DNA from: Gammaproteobacteria bacterium
Lineage (GTDB): Bacteria > Pseudomonadota > Gammaproteobacteria > Burkholderiales > Rhodocyclaceae
Assembly (NCBI GenBank): GCA_018824085.1
Contig: JAHJHI010000001.1
Coordinates: 1-64,000, forward strand
Length of the DNA stretch: 64,000 nt
Direction: 5' to 3'
Positions 47,472 to 57,069 of this stretch are shown piece after piece. How positions within the stretch are numbered: position 1 is the stretch's first letter; each line of letters begins with the position of its first letter. The translations under genes and the position numbers were made by a program. Below the pieces are notes generated by a model, which saw only the letters and a program-made list of their open reading frames with translations, was not told the origin of the DNA and made no database searches.

Positions 47472-48245
47472 TCAGGCGCCCGCGCGCTGCCTCGCCTGTT
47501 CGAACAGGCACACGGTGGCCGCCATCGCGACGTTGAGTGATTCCGCAGCACCCGGCATCGGAATGATGACCGGGTGTGTCGCGAGCGCGCTCAGTGCCGG
47601 TGACAGGCCCGCGCCCTCATTGCCGAACAGCCACGCGACCGGGCCCCGCAGGTCCAGCGCGTAGAGCGATTCACGCGCGTCCAGGCGGGTGGCGACGATC
47701 TTGCCGGCGTGATCCGCCAGCGCAGCCGCCACATCGCAGTGCTCGCGGATGTCGAGTCCGAAGTGCGCGCCCTGCCCCGCACGCAGCACCTTGGGGCTCC
47801 AGGCCTGCGCGCAGCCGGTGGTCAGCAGCACGTCGCGCACGCCCACCGCCCAGGCGGCGCGCAACAGCGTGCCCAGATTGCCGCTGTCCTGCACGGCGTC
47901 CAGCACCAGACAGTCGCCGCGCACCGGGGTGTCCGGCGGCGGGGGAATGTCGATCAGTCCGAGCAGGCCGGTCGGCGTGTCACTCGGACTCAGTTCGTCG
48001 AACAGCGCGTCGCCGAGCAACAGTACGTCACCCGGGCCGGTCAGCAGCGCAGCGATCTCCGGGTGATGCAGCGCGCGCTCCGCAACGATGGTCTGGCGCG
48101 GCCGCACGCCCGCTTCGAGCGCGCTGCGGTACAGGTGGATGCCGTCGATGAGCGTGGCCGACGCGTTGCGCCGCTCGCGCGACGAGGTGGCGAGGCGGCG
48201 CAGCTGCTTGAGCTGCGGGTTGTCACGCGACTGGATCTGCTTCAT
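47472..48245 (-). CDS. SpoU/TrmH-family RNA 2'-O-methyltransferase
   Basis: MKQIQSRDNPQLKQLRRLATSSRERR...LDAVQDSGNLGTLLRAAWAVGV...AWLFGNEGAGLSPALSALATHPVIIPMPGAAESLNVAMAA. Confidence 0.92.
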   Translation of the reverse strand: MKQIQSRDNPQLKQLRRLATSSRERRNASATLIDGIHLYRSALEAGVRPRQTIVAERALHHPEIAALLTGPGDVLLLGDALFDELSPSDTPTGLLGLIDIPPPPDTPVRGDCLVLDAVQDSGNLGTLLRAAWAVGVRDVLLTTGCAQAWSPKVLRAGQGAHFGLDIREHCDVAAALADHAGKIVATRLDARESLYALDLRGPVAWLFGNEGAGLSPALSALATHPVIIPMPGAAESLNVAMAATVCLFEQARQRAGA

Positions 48246-48709
48246 CCGGCCACCAGCAGGCGACCGGCGGTGGCCAGCGCAATGGTGACGAAACCCAGCA
48301 AGGTATTGAGCGCAACGAGCTTGCGGATCTGCGCGAGCGCGGCACCGCCGGCCGGCCAGTCGGCGGCGTCGACGGCGCGCAGCAGGCGCTTGTACGGTGC
48401 GAAATACACGTGCATGAAAATGAGCATCATGCCGAGGCCGACGCCGAACATCAGATGCCAGTGCACCGGGGCATTCTTCATGCCGACCGCCAGCATCATC
48501 GCCAGGCCGGTGGCGAAGGTGGCGATGACGGCGGCCCACACCCACGGGAAGAAGCGACCGAACACACCGCGCCAGAGCCTGAGGCGTGCCGGCGGTTCGA
48601 GTTCCAGTGCGGCGACCGGACGCAGGCAGACGTAGGCGAAGAACATGCCGCCGACCCACAGCGTGATGGCTGCGACATGGAGAAAGAGCAGGACGGGAGT
48701 GAGTGTCAT
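48242..48709 (-). CDS. CopD-like/DUF membrane protein
   Basis: VLLFLHVAAITLWVGGMFFAYVCLRPVAA...; four hydrophobic helices. Confidence 0.75.
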   Translation of the reverse strand: MTLTPVLLFLHVAAITLWVGGMFFAYVCLRPVAALELEPPARLRLWRGVFGRFFPWVWAAVIATFATGLAMMLAVGMKNAPVHWHLMFGVGLGMMLIFMHVYFAPYKRLLRAVDAADWPAGGAALAQIRKLVALNTLLGFVTIALATAGRLLVAG

Positions 48710-48736
48710 GGTCGGGAGGAGGTCCGGAAATGAAGA

Positions 48737-48764
48737 AGCCCGCACATCGCGTGATGCACGGGCT
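48737..48764 (-). terminator. Putative terminator hairpin downstream of ahpF
   Basis: AGCCCGCACATC-GCGT-GATGCACGGGCT (one mismatch), T-rich on minus strand after the stem. Confidence 0.55.
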
Positions 48765-48787
48765 CCGATGTTAACGCGAGCGGCGCG

Positions 48788-50362
48788 TCAGGCCGGCGCC
48801 GATGTGCGAATCAGGTGATCGAAAGCGGAAATGGCCGCCTTGGATCCTTCACCCATCGCGATGACGATCTGCTTGTACGGCACGGTGGTCACGTCGCCGG
48901 CGGCAAAGACGCCCGGCGTCGACGTTTCGCAGCGCGCATCGACCTGGATCTCGCCGTACTTCGTCAGCTCGATCGAACCCTTGAGCCACTCGGTGTTCGG
49001 CACCAGACCGATCTGCACGAAAATGCCCTCCAGCTCGACGGCATGCGACGCGCCGCTTGCGCGGTCCGTGTACTTCAGCGCGTTCACCCGGCCGTCCGCA
49101 CCGCCCGTCACTTCCGTGGTCTGCGCCTGCAGGATCACCTTCACGTTCGGCAGGCTCAGCAGCTTGCGCTGCAGCACGGCGTCGGCGCGCATCTGCTTGT
49201 CGAATTCCAGCAGCGTGACGTGACCGACGATGCCGGCCAGATCGATCGCCGCCTCGACGCCCGAATTGCCGCCACCGATCACCGCCACGCGCTTGCCCTT
49301 GAACAGCGGGCCGTCGCAGTGCGGGCAGTAGGCCACGCCCTTGTTGCGGTATTCGCGCTCGCCCGGTACATCCATTTCACGCCAGCGCGCGCCGGTCGCG
49401 AGAATGACGGCGCGCGACTTGAGCTGTCCGCCGTTGGTCAGGTGCAGCGTGATCAGGCCGTCGCCCGACTCTGCCGCCGGAATCAGCTTGTCGACGCGCT
49501 GCAGCGCCATCACATCGACGTCGTAGCTCTTCACATGCTCTTCGAGCGCGGCGGCAAGCTTGGGCCCCTCCGTCTCCTTGACCGAAATGAAGTTCTCGAT
49601 GCCCAGCGTGTCCATCAGCTGGCCGCCAAAGCGCTCGGCGACGATGCCGGTGCGGATGCCCTTGCGCGCGGCGTAGATGGCCGCCGCCGCGCCGGCCGGG
49701 CCGCCGCCGACAATCAACACGTCGAACGCAGCCCTGGCGCTCATCTTCTCGGCGTCGCGCTTTGCCGCACCGGTATCGACCTTGCCCAGTATTTCCTCGA
49801 TGGTCATGCGCCCCGCCCCGAACAGCTCGCCATTCAGGAACACCATCGGCACCGCCATCACCTGGCGGTCGTCGACTTCCTTCTGGAACAACGCGCCGTC
49901 TATCGTGACGACCTTGACGCGCGGATTCAGCACTGCCATCAGGTTCAGCGCCTGCACCACGTCCGGGCAGTTGTGGCACGACAGCGACATGAACACTTCG
50001 AAGTTGTAGTCGCCGTCGAGCGACCTGATCTGCTCGATGATGTCGTCCGGCACGCGCGGCGGGTGGCCGCCGGCCTGCAGCAGCGCGAGCACCAGCGACG
50101 TGAATTCATGGCCGAGCGGAATGGCTGCGAAGCGCAGCGACATGTCGCCGCCCTGGCGGTTGATCGCGAACGACGGCACGCGCGCGACGGCGTCGCTGTC
50201 CGGCGTCAGCGAAATCTTGTCCGACAGTCCGGCGATGTCGTCCAGCAGCCCCCGCAACTCACGCGCGGCGTCGCTGTCGTCCAGCGTGGCGCTCAGTTCG
50301 ATCGGGTACTGCAGCTTTTCGAGGTAGGCCTTCAACTGGGCCTTGAGGGAGTCGTCCAGCAT
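48788..50362 (-). CDS. ahpF: Alkyl hydroperoxide reductase subunit F
   Basis: [23 protein letters not shown]...; [20 protein letters not shown] motif [28 protein letters not shown]. Confidence 0.95.
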   Translation of the reverse strand: MLDDSLKAQLKAYLEKLQYPIELSATLDDSDAARELRGLLDDIAGLSDKISLTPDSDAVARVPSFAINRQGGDMSLRFAAIPLGHEFTSLVLALLQAGGHPPRVPDDIIEQIRSLDGDYNFEVFMSLSCHNCPDVVQALNLMAVLNPRVKVVTIDGALFQKEVDDRQVMAVPMVFLNGELFGAGRMTIEEILGKVDTGAAKRDAEKMSARAAFDVLIVGGGPAGAAAAIYAARKGIRTGIVAERFGGQLMDTLGIENFISVKETEGPKLAAALEEHVKSYDVDVMALQRVDKLIPAAESGDGLITLHLTNGGQLKSRAVILATGARWREMDVPGEREYRNKGVAYCPHCDGPLFKGKRVAVIGGGNSGVEAAIDLAGIVGHVTLLEFDKQMRADAVLQRKLLSLPNVKVILQAQTTEVTGGADGRVNALKYTDRASGASHAVELEGIFVQIGLVPNTEWLKGSIELTKYGEIQVDARCETSTPGVFAAGDVTTVPYKQIVIAMGEGSKAAISAFDHLIRTSAPA

Positions 50363-50402
50363 GATGTGCTCGGCTTTCCAGAAGACAGGGGATGCAGAAA
50401 AG

Positions 50403-50444
50403 AAAACACCCGGGCCGGCGCGTCAGGCACCTGACCCGGGTGTT
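50403..50444 (-). terminator. Intrinsic terminator/attenuator between ahpC and ahpF
   Basis: 11-bp stem AAACACCCGGG...CCCGGGTGTTT; minus strand continues TTTTCTTTTC. Confidence 0.65.
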
Positions 50445-50463
50445 TCAGCGAAGCGGTGCTCGC

Positions 50464-51027
50464 TCAGATCTTGCCGACGAGGTCCAGCGACGGCGTCAGC
50501 GTGTCCGCGCCTTCTTTCCACTTGGCCGGGCAGACCTGACCCGGATGGCTGGCGACGAACTGGGCAGCCTTGAGCTTGCGCAGCGTTTCGTTCATGTCGC
50601 GGGCGATCGCGTTGTCGTGGATTTCGGCGGTCTTGATGACGCCTTCCGGATTGATGATGAAGGTGCCGCGCAGCGCCAGGCCCTCTTCCTCGATATGAAC
50701 GTCGAAGGCGTGCGTGAGCTGGTGCGTCGGATCGCCGACCAGCGGGAACTTGGCCTTGCCGACGGCCGGCGAGGTTTCGTGCCACACCTTGTGCGAGAAG
50801 TGCGTGTCGGTCGTGACGATGTAGATCTCGGCGCCGGCCTTCTGGAACTCGGCGTAGTTGTTCGCTGCGTCCTCGACTTCGGTCGGGCAGTTGAACGTGA
50901 ACGCGGCCGGCATGAACACGATCACCGACCATTTGCCCTTCAGGCTTTCGTCAGTGACGGTGATGAACTTGCCGTTGTGGAAAGCGTTGGCCGTGAAGGG
51001 CTGGACGGTGCTGTTGACGATGGGCAT
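50464..51027 (-). CDS. ahpC: Alkyl hydroperoxide reductase subunit C (peroxiredoxin)
   Basis: MPIVNSTVQPFTANAFHNGKF...FTFNCPTEVEDAANNY...HPGQVCPAKW. Confidence 0.95.
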   Translation of the reverse strand: MPIVNSTVQPFTANAFHNGKFITVTDESLKGKWSVIVFMPAAFTFNCPTEVEDAANNYAEFQKAGAEIYIVTTDTHFSHKVWHETSPAVGKAKFPLVGDPTHQLTHAFDVHIEEEGLALRGTFIINPEGVIKTAEIHDNAIARDMNETLRKLKAAQFVASHPGQVCPAKWKEGADTLTPSLDLVGKI

Positions 51028-51121
51028 CTCGAGGTCCTTTGTCGTGGGTTGGGGGATGAAAGCCGCAATGATAGGGCGAAACGTCCCGTTTGTTTAGACT
51101 TGATCTAAAAAAGTTCCGGCC

Positions 51122-52129
51122 TCACGGAAACATGTACGCACGCCGCTTCGTGATGGCCACGAGCGACAGCATGACGGGCACCTCCACCAGCACGCCGACG
51201 ACGGTGGCCAGCGCCGCGCCGGAATGCAGCCCGAACAGTGAAATGGCGACGGCAACCGCCAGTTCGAAGAAGTTGGATGTCCCGATCAGGCACGCAGGTG
51301 CCGCGATGCCGTACGGCAGCTTCATCATCCGCGCAGCGAAGAAGCCGAGCGCATAGATGCCGTAGGTCTGCAGCACCAGCGGTACGGCGATCAGCGCGAT
51401 GACGAAGGGCTGGGCGACGATGGTTTCCGCCTGAAAGCCGAACAGCAGCACGACGGTCGCCAGCAGACCGATGATGGACCAGGGCTTGAGCGCCGCCACG
51501 AAGTGCGCCAGGGCCGTACCGCCGCCCAGGGCCTGGCGCGTGAGCACTCCCGCCACCAGCGGCAGCACGACGTAGAGCGCGGTCGACAGCAGCAGCGTCT
51601 CCCAGGGCACAGCGATATCGGTCACGCCGAGCAGGAAACCCGCGATCGGCGCGAAGGCGAACACCATCACCAGATCGTTCACCGATACCTGCACCAGCGT
51701 GTACGCCGCGTCGCCCTTCGTCATCTGGCTCCACACGAACACCATGGCCGTGCATGGCGCCACGCCGAGCAGGATCATGCCGGCGATGTATTCCGACGCC
51801 GACTGCGGATCAACCCAGGGCGCGAACAGGTGCTGGAAGAACAGCACGCCGAGCGCAGCCATCGTGAATGGCTTCACCAGCCAGTTGATGACCAGCGTGA
51901 GCACCAGACCCTGCGGCCGGCGCCCGACATCGCGCACGGCAGCAAAATCGATCTGGATCATCATCGGATAGATCATTATCCAGATCAGCACCGCCACGAC
52001 CAGATTGACGTGCGCCACTTCCAGCGCGGCAACCGTCGCGAAAAAACCAGGCACGATCATGCCGAGGGCAACGCCCGCGACGATGCCCAGCCCGACCCAC
52101 AGGCTGAGCCAGCGTTCAAAAATTCCCAT
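51122..52129 (-). CDS. acr3: ACR3-family arsenite efflux transporter
   Basis: [28 protein letters not shown]...[32 protein letters not shown]. Confidence 0.93.
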   Translation of the reverse strand: MGIFERWLSLWVGLGIVAGVALGMIVPGFFATVAALEVAHVNLVVAVLIWIMIYPMMIQIDFAAVRDVGRRPQGLVLTLVINWLVKPFTMAALGVLFFQHLFAPWVDPQSASEYIAGMILLGVAPCTAMVFVWSQMTKGDAAYTLVQVSVNDLVMVFAFAPIAGFLLGVTDIAVPWETLLLSTALYVVLPLVAGVLTRQALGGGTALAHFVAALKPWSIIGLLATVVLLFGFQAETIVAQPFVIALIAVPLVLQTYGIYALGFFAARMMKLPYGIAAPACLIGTSNFFELAVAVAISLFGLHSGAALATVVGVLVEVPVMLSLVAITKRRAYMFP

Positions 52130-52138
52130 GATGTGGCC

Positions 52139-52630
52139 TCAATGTGCGGACAGGTCGCGAGCCGTCTGTTGCAGCGTCGGCGCCTGCAACCGTTCGTCCG
52201 GCAGCGCCACCAGTTTGTCGAGCCGGCGCCGGATCAGCGCAAGCGTGTCGCGGAAGGCGGCGAGCTTCGCCGCATCGTCGCCGGACGTGGCCGACGGATC
52301 GGCATACCCCCAGTGCGCCGTGGCAGGGTGCCCCGGCCATACCGGACAGGCTTCGCCCGCGGCGCCGTCGCATACCGTGATGATCAGGTCCATCTGCGGC
52401 GCACCGGGCACCGCGAACTCGTCCCAGGCCTTGCTGCGCACGCCGGCAGTATCCACGCCCGCTTCCGCCAGCGCCTGCAGCGCAAACGGATTGACCTTGC
52501 CGCTCGGCTGGCTGCCTGCCGAGAAGGCGCGGAAGCGTCCGCTTCCCAGATGATTGAGCAGACATTCGGCGAGCACGCTGCGCGCCGAATTGTGCGTGCA
52601 CAGGAACAGCACGTTGACCGGATGGCTCAT
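52139..52630 (-). CDS. arsC: Arsenate reductase (LMW-PTP family, ArsC)
   Basis: VNVLFLCTHNSARSVLAECLLNHLGSGRFRAFSAGSQPSGKVNPFALQAL. Confidence 0.92.
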   Translation of the reverse strand: MSHPVNVLFLCTHNSARSVLAECLLNHLGSGRFRAFSAGSQPSGKVNPFALQALAEAGVDTAGVRSKAWDEFAVPGAPQMDLIITVCDGAAGEACPVWPGHPATAHWGYADPSATSGDDAAKLAAFRDTLALIRRRLDKLVALPDERLQAPTLQQTARDLSAH

Positions 52631-52631
52631 G

Positions 52632-53108
52632 TCAGCAGCACCCCGAGCCGGAGGACTTGACGCCGAACGGCAGCGGCTTGCCGCGCGTGACCGGCGCCTT
52701 CGGCTCACAACTCGCCGCGGCGGTGCCGGCCGCTTCGTTGAACACCGGAATGTCGCCGAGCGTATGGAAGTGCTCCCACGCAATGCCCTGCGGATCGGTC
52801 ACCCAGTGCTTTTCGCTGCGCGCGTAGCAACAGGTGGTTTCGCCCTCGTCCAGCAACGCCAGGTCAGCCGCGCCGGCACGCGACTTCATTGCCGCAAGTT
52901 CGCCGGCGTCGTCTGTCTGTATGCCGAGATGGTCGATGCCCGATGCGTGGCCGCGTGTCGAGATCGCGAAATTGACCGGCGGATCCTCGATCATCCACTT
53001 CGCGTAGTCGGCTTCGCTGCGGGTTGGCGCGGCATCGAACAGCCGGTTGTAGAAGGCGATGCTCTTTGCGAGATCGTCGACGTGGAGGTGGACGTGAAAG
53101 CGCTTCAT
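52632..53108 (-). CDS. arsI: ArsI/CadI-family VOC protein (putative C-As lyase)
   Basis: MKRFHVHLHVDDLAKSIAFYNRLFDAAPTRSEADYAKWMIEDPPVNFAIS...ETTCCYARSEKHWVTDPQGIAWEHF. Confidence 0.85.
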   Translation of the reverse strand: MKRFHVHLHVDDLAKSIAFYNRLFDAAPTRSEADYAKWMIEDPPVNFAISTRGHASGIDHLGIQTDDAGELAAMKSRAGAADLALLDEGETTCCYARSEKHWVTDPQGIAWEHFHTLGDIPVFNEAAGTAAASCEPKAPVTRGKPLPFGVKSSGSGCC

Positions 53109-53121
53109 TCGGGTTCTCCGG

Positions 53122-53445
53122 TCAGCAGTTGGTGCAGGAAGGCGCGGCCTCGGCACAGGGCGTGCCACGGCAGCAATTCTCGGTCAGGTAGGCCATCAGG
53201 TCGCCCATGCAGGCGTAGTCGGCGCGATAGATCAGGTTGCGGCCCTCGCGCGACTGCATCAGCAATCCGGCATTCGTCAGTTCCTTCAGATGAAAGGACA
53301 GGCTGGTCGGTGCGACAGCCAGCGCGGCGGCCAGCGCGCCCGGTGTCATCCCTTCCGGGCCGGCGACGACAAGTGCCCGGAAGACACGCAGGCGCACTTC
53401 CTGGGCAAGCGCGGCAAGCGCGCGGATGACGTTCTGTTCATTCAT
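53122..53445 (-). CDS. arsR: ArsR-family HTH regulator
   Basis: EVRLRVFRALVVAGPEGMTPGALAAALAVAPTSLSFHLKELTNAGLL. Confidence 0.92.
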   Translation of the reverse strand: MNEQNVIRALAALAQEVRLRVFRALVVAGPEGMTPGALAAALAVAPTSLSFHLKELTNAGLLMQSREGRNLIYRADYACMGDLMAYLTENCCRGTPCAEAAPSCTNC

Positions 53446-53446
53446 T

Positions 53447-53469
53447 ATTCAATAATAATTGAATTATTG
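53447..53469. promoter_or_regulatory. AT-rich overlapping inverted repeats, candidate ArsR operator
   Basis: ATTCAA-TAATAA-TTGAAT (53447-53464) overlapping CAATAAT-AATTGA-ATTATTG (53450-53469 less flanks), immediately upstream of arsR. Confidence 0.55.
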
Positions 53470-53532
53470 GATTGTGTGAAGCGACACTGCGCGTCCGGCC
53501 CCTGTCGCCGCAATTCCGCTACGCTGCCGCGC

Positions 53533-53910
53533 ATGACGTCCGAACCATCCATCCCGCTCGTGCTGGTCAGGCCACGGCTGTACATCGGTGACCGCATCGC
53601 CATCGGCCCGGGCAAGATCGACCTGCTGCGCCAGGTGGCCGACACCCGTTCGATCAGCGCCGCAGCGCGCGCGATGGGCATGACCTACAAGCGCGCGTGG
53701 CTGCTCATCGACTCGCTGAATCAGGGATTCGGTCGTCCCGTCGTCGAAGCATCTTCCGGCGGGCGCGGCGGCGGCGGCGCGCGGCTCACACCGCTTGGCG
53801 ACAGCCTGATCGAGGCTTACACAAGGCTTGAACGCGCGCTGTCCGGCACCTGCGCGGCGGAGCTGGATGCGCTGCGCGCACTGGCGGAGATGTCGATTGC
53901 GCGCGACTGA
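53533..53910 (+). CDS. modE: ModE-like winged-helix protein (HTH domain only)
   Basis: GKIDLLRQVADTRSISAAARAMGMTYKRAWLLIDSLNQGFGRPVVEASSGGRGGGGARLTPLGDSLIEAY. Confidence 0.85.
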   Translation: MTSEPSIPLVLVRPRLYIGDRIAIGPGKIDLLRQVADTRSISAAARAMGMTYKRAWLLIDSLNQGFGRPVVEASSGGRGGGGARLTPLGDSLIEAYTRLERALSGTCAAELDALRALAEMSIARD

Positions 53911-53950
53911 GCGAGCGTTATATCCTTTATGTCAACACGCCACCCCGGTC

Positions 53951-54739
53951 ATGGCCCGCATGCTCAGATTGCTGCTCAGACTCGCCTTGCTGTGCCTGCC
54001 GGCCTTCGCCCAGGCCGCGGATGTTCCGGCCATCGCGGCGGCGGCCGACCTCAAGTTCGCGCTGACCGATCTCGCGCAGCGATTCGAGAAAGACACCGGC
54101 CGGCGCGTTCGCCTGAGCTTCGGCTCGTCCGGCAATTTCACGCAGCAGATCGAACAGGGCGCGCCATTCGAACTTTTCCTCAGCGCCGACGAACAGTTCG
54201 TGTTCCGTCTGGCTGACCGGGGCCTGACGACCGACCGCGGCGTGCTCTATGCGATCGGCCGGCTGGTGCTGTTCGCGCCCGCCGGCTCGGCCCTGCGCCC
54301 GGACGAGGACATGAAGGATCTGCGCGCGGCGCTGGCCGACGGGCGCCTGCGTCGTTTCGCCATTGCAAACCCTGCCCACGCGCCGTATGGCCGCGCCGCG
54401 CGCGCCGCGCTGCGCCACGCCGGGCTGTGGGACGACATCGAACCCCGGCTGGTGCTCGGCGAGAACGCCGCGCAGGCCACGCAGTTCGCCGCGTCCGGCG
54501 CAAGCCAGGGCGGCATCGTGCCGTTGTCGCTGTCAAAGGCGCCGGAAGTGGCCAGCCTGGGCACCTTCGCGCTGATCCCCGCGCAATGGCATGCGGACGA
54601 GCCGTTGCGCCAGAGAATGGTGCTGATGCGCGGCGCCGGCGCCACCGCGCGCGCCTTCCACGATTACCTGCAGCAACCGGCCGCGCGTGCGCAGCTTGCC
54701 CGTTCCGGTTTCACGCTGCCGGACGAGCGCAGCCACTGA
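53951..54739 (+). CDS. modA: Molybdate ABC transporter substrate-binding protein
   Basis: ADVPAIAAAADLKFALTDLAQRFEKDTGRRVRLSFGSSGNFTQQIEQGAPFELFLSADEQFVFRL. Confidence 0.92.
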   Translation: MARMLRLLLRLALLCLPAFAQAADVPAIAAAADLKFALTDLAQRFEKDTGRRVRLSFGSSGNFTQQIEQGAPFELFLSADEQFVFRLADRGLTTDRGVLYAIGRLVLFAPAGSALRPDEDMKDLRAALADGRLRRFAIANPAHAPYGRAARAALRHAGLWDDIEPRLVLGENAAQATQFAASGASQGGIVPLSLSKAPEVASLGTFALIPAQWHADEPLRQRMVLMRGAGATARAFHDYLQQPAARAQLARSGFTLPDERSH

Positions 54740-55413
54740 TGGACTGGGCCGCCATCGTCCTGTCGGCGAAGCTGGCCGCCGTCACGCTCGTCATCCTGAT
54801 ACCGATGGCCGTGGGCGTCGCGCGCTGGCTTGCCGTCACGACGAATCGCGCCAAGCCCTGGCTGGAGGGCCTGCTGGCACTGCCGCTGGTGCTGCCGCCC
54901 ACCGTCGTCGGCTACTACCTTCTGGTCGCAATGGGCAACCGGTCGGCGCCCGGACGACTGTTCGAATCGCTGACGGGGCACACGCTGGCGTTCAGTTTCA
55001 GCGGTCTGGTGCTGGCGTCCATCGTTGTCAACGTGCCGTTCGCCGTTCAGCCGGTACAGCGGGCGTTCGAATCCATCGCGCCTGAAATACGCGAAGCGGC
55101 GCAATGCTGCGGCCTCTCCTTCTGGCAGGCCATGTTCAGGATCGAATTGCCCCTCGCCTGGCCCGGCATCCTGTCGGCCTGTGTATTGACGTTCGCGCAC
55201 ACGCTGGGTGAATTCGGTGTCGTGCTCATGGTGGGCGGCAACATTCCGGGCGAAACGCAGACGGTGGCGATTTCGATCTACGACCGCACCCAGGCCTTCG
55301 ACCATGCATCCGCCGGCGCGATGGCGGCCGCGCTGCTCATCGTGTCGCTGGTGACCATCGCGGTCAGCTACGGTCTGGTCGAACGCTTGATGCGGCGCCG
55401 GCGCAGCGCATGA
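54739..55413 (+). CDS. modB: Molybdate ABC transporter permease
   Basis: ALPLVLPPTVVGYYLLVAMG...FAHTLGEFGVVLMVGGNIPGETQTVAISIYD. Confidence 0.93.
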   Translation: MDWAAIVLSAKLAAVTLVILIPMAVGVARWLAVTTNRAKPWLEGLLALPLVLPPTVVGYYLLVAMGNRSAPGRLFESLTGHTLAFSFSGLVLASIVVNVPFAVQPVQRAFESIAPEIREAAQCCGLSFWQAMFRIELPLAWPGILSACVLTFAHTLGEFGVVLMVGGNIPGETQTVAISIYDRTQAFDHASAGAMAAALLIVSLVTIAVSYGLVERLMRRRRSA

Positions 55414-56495
55414 CGCTCGCGCTCGATCTGCGCCACGGCGCGCCGCGGCTGGATTTCCACGCCGAACTGCCGACCGGGCGCATCACGGCACTGCTCGGCC
55501 CCTCGGGCAGCGGCAAGACATCGATATTGCGAGCGATCGCCGGCCTCATCCGGCTTGAAGGCGCGGACATCCGCCTTGGAACCGATGTCTGGAACGACGA
55601 CCGGACGCACCGACCCACGCGCGAGCGCTCGATCGGACTGGTGCCGCAGCAATACGGCCTGTTCCCGCACATGAGTGCGCTGCGCAACGTGGAAACCGCA
55701 CTTGGCAACCTGCCGCCGGCACAGCGCAGCGAACGCGCGCATGCGGCGATCGAACTGGCCCACGTCGCCGGGCTGGAAGCGCGCTATCCGCATGAACTGT
55801 CCGGAGGACAGAAGCAGCGCGTCGCGCTGGCCCGCGCCATCGCACGCCAGCCGGCCGTGCTGCTGCTCGACGAGCCGTTCTCGGCGGTCGACCGCAGCAC
55901 GCGCAAGCGGCTATATGTGGAATTGCGTCGCCTGCACGGGCAGTTGCAGAACACCATCGTGCTGGTCACGCATGATCTCGATGAAGCCGCGCAGCTCGCC
56001 CATCACCTGTGTCTGATCCGCCATGGCCGCCTGCTGCAGTCCGGCCCGACCGGTGACGTGCTGACCCGTCCGCGCAGCGAGGAGTCAGCCCGCCTGCTGG
56101 ACATTCCGAACGTTTTCGACGGTCGTGTGGAAAGACTGAGCGACGGCAACTGCCTCCTGCACTGGGGCCCGCATGCGTTGCGCGTGCCCTGCCCTGACGC
56201 CCCGGATGGCGCGCGCATCCGCTGGGCCGTGCTGCCGTCAAACGTCCTGCTCGCGCGCCCCGACAAGCCCTGGGAAAGCCATCTCGAAAACCCGGTTCCG
56301 GCGCAGGTACTGGAGGTGATCGAGCTGGGCGGCGAAGCCGTCGTGCGGGTGAAGGTGTTCGGCCTGGACGACTGCATGCTGCAGCTGCGCCTGCCGATGC
56401 GGGCGATCCGGCGCTATCACGTCGCACCCGGTCATGCGATCACGATCTGCCTGCGCTCCGCGGACATCGTGCCGCTGCTCGACAGCGGGGACTGA
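55410..56495 (+). CDS. modC: Molybdate ABC transporter ATP-binding protein
   Basis: Walker A GPSGSGKTS, LSGGQKQRVALARAIARQPAVLLLDEPFSAVD; C-terminal TOBE-like domain. Confidence 0.93.
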   Translation: MTLALDLRHGAPRLDFHAELPTGRITALLGPSGSGKTSILRAIAGLIRLEGADIRLGTDVWNDDRTHRPTRERSIGLVPQQYGLFPHMSALRNVETALGNLPPAQRSERAHAAIELAHVAGLEARYPHELSGGQKQRVALARAIARQPAVLLLDEPFSAVDRSTRKRLYVELRRLHGQLQNTIVLVTHDLDEAAQLAHHLCLIRHGRLLQSGPTGDVLTRPRSEESARLLDIPNVFDGRVERLSDGNCLLHWGPHALRVPCPDAPDGARIRWAVLPSNVLLARPDKPWESHLENPVPAQVLEVIELGGEAVVRVKVFGLDDCMLQLRLPMRAIRRYHVAPGHAITICLRSADIVPLLDSGD

Positions 56496-56502
56496 AGCTG
56501 CG

Positions 56503-57069
56503 TCAGAAGTCTGGCGCGCACTGCGCCACTGGCGCGAAGCTGCGCCGATGTATGGGTGACGGACCGTGCGCCCGCAGCGCGGCCAGATGCTCCGGCGTCG
56601 GATAGCCCTTGTGGCGGGCAATGCCGTACAGCGGATACTGCTCGGCAAGGCGCAGCATTTCGTGGTCGCGATCGGTCTTTGCCAGTATCGACGCTGCCGA
56701 AATTGCGGCTTCAAGGGCATCGCCGCCAACGACGGCCCGCGCCGGCATCAGCAGGCCCGGCGGAATCCGGTTGCCGTCGATCAGTACCTGCGTCGGTTGC
56801 ACGGCGAGCGCTTCGATCGCGCGTCGCATCGCCAGCATGCTGGCGTGCAGGATGTTCAGGCGATCGATTTCCTCGACGCTGGCAACGCCCACCGCCCAGG
56901 CCAGCGCACGCTCGCGAATCAGCGGCGCCAGCGCTTCCCGTTTTTTCTCCGACAGCTTTTTCGAATCCGCCAGACCGTCGATCGGGCGTGCCGGATCGAG
57001 AATCACGGCGGCTGCGTAGACCGGTCCGCACAACGGCCCGCGACCCGCTTCATCCACACCCGCAATCAT
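56503..57069 (-). CDS. rnhB: Ribonuclease HII
   Basis: [44 protein letters not shown]. Confidence 0.95.
   Translation of the reverse strand: MIAGVDEAGRGPLCGPVYAAAVILDPARPIDGLADSKKLSEKKREALAPLIRERALAWAVGVASVEEIDRLNILHASMLAMRRAIEALAVQPTQVLIDGNRIPPGLLMPARAVVGGDALEAAISAASILAKTDRDHEMLRLAEQYPLYGIARHKGYPTPEHLAALRAHGPSPIHRRSFAPVAQCAPDF

Noticed and set aside
48815-50434. 539-aa plus-strand ORF opposite ahpF
   Set aside because: Antisense to clear AhpF; no recognisable motifs.
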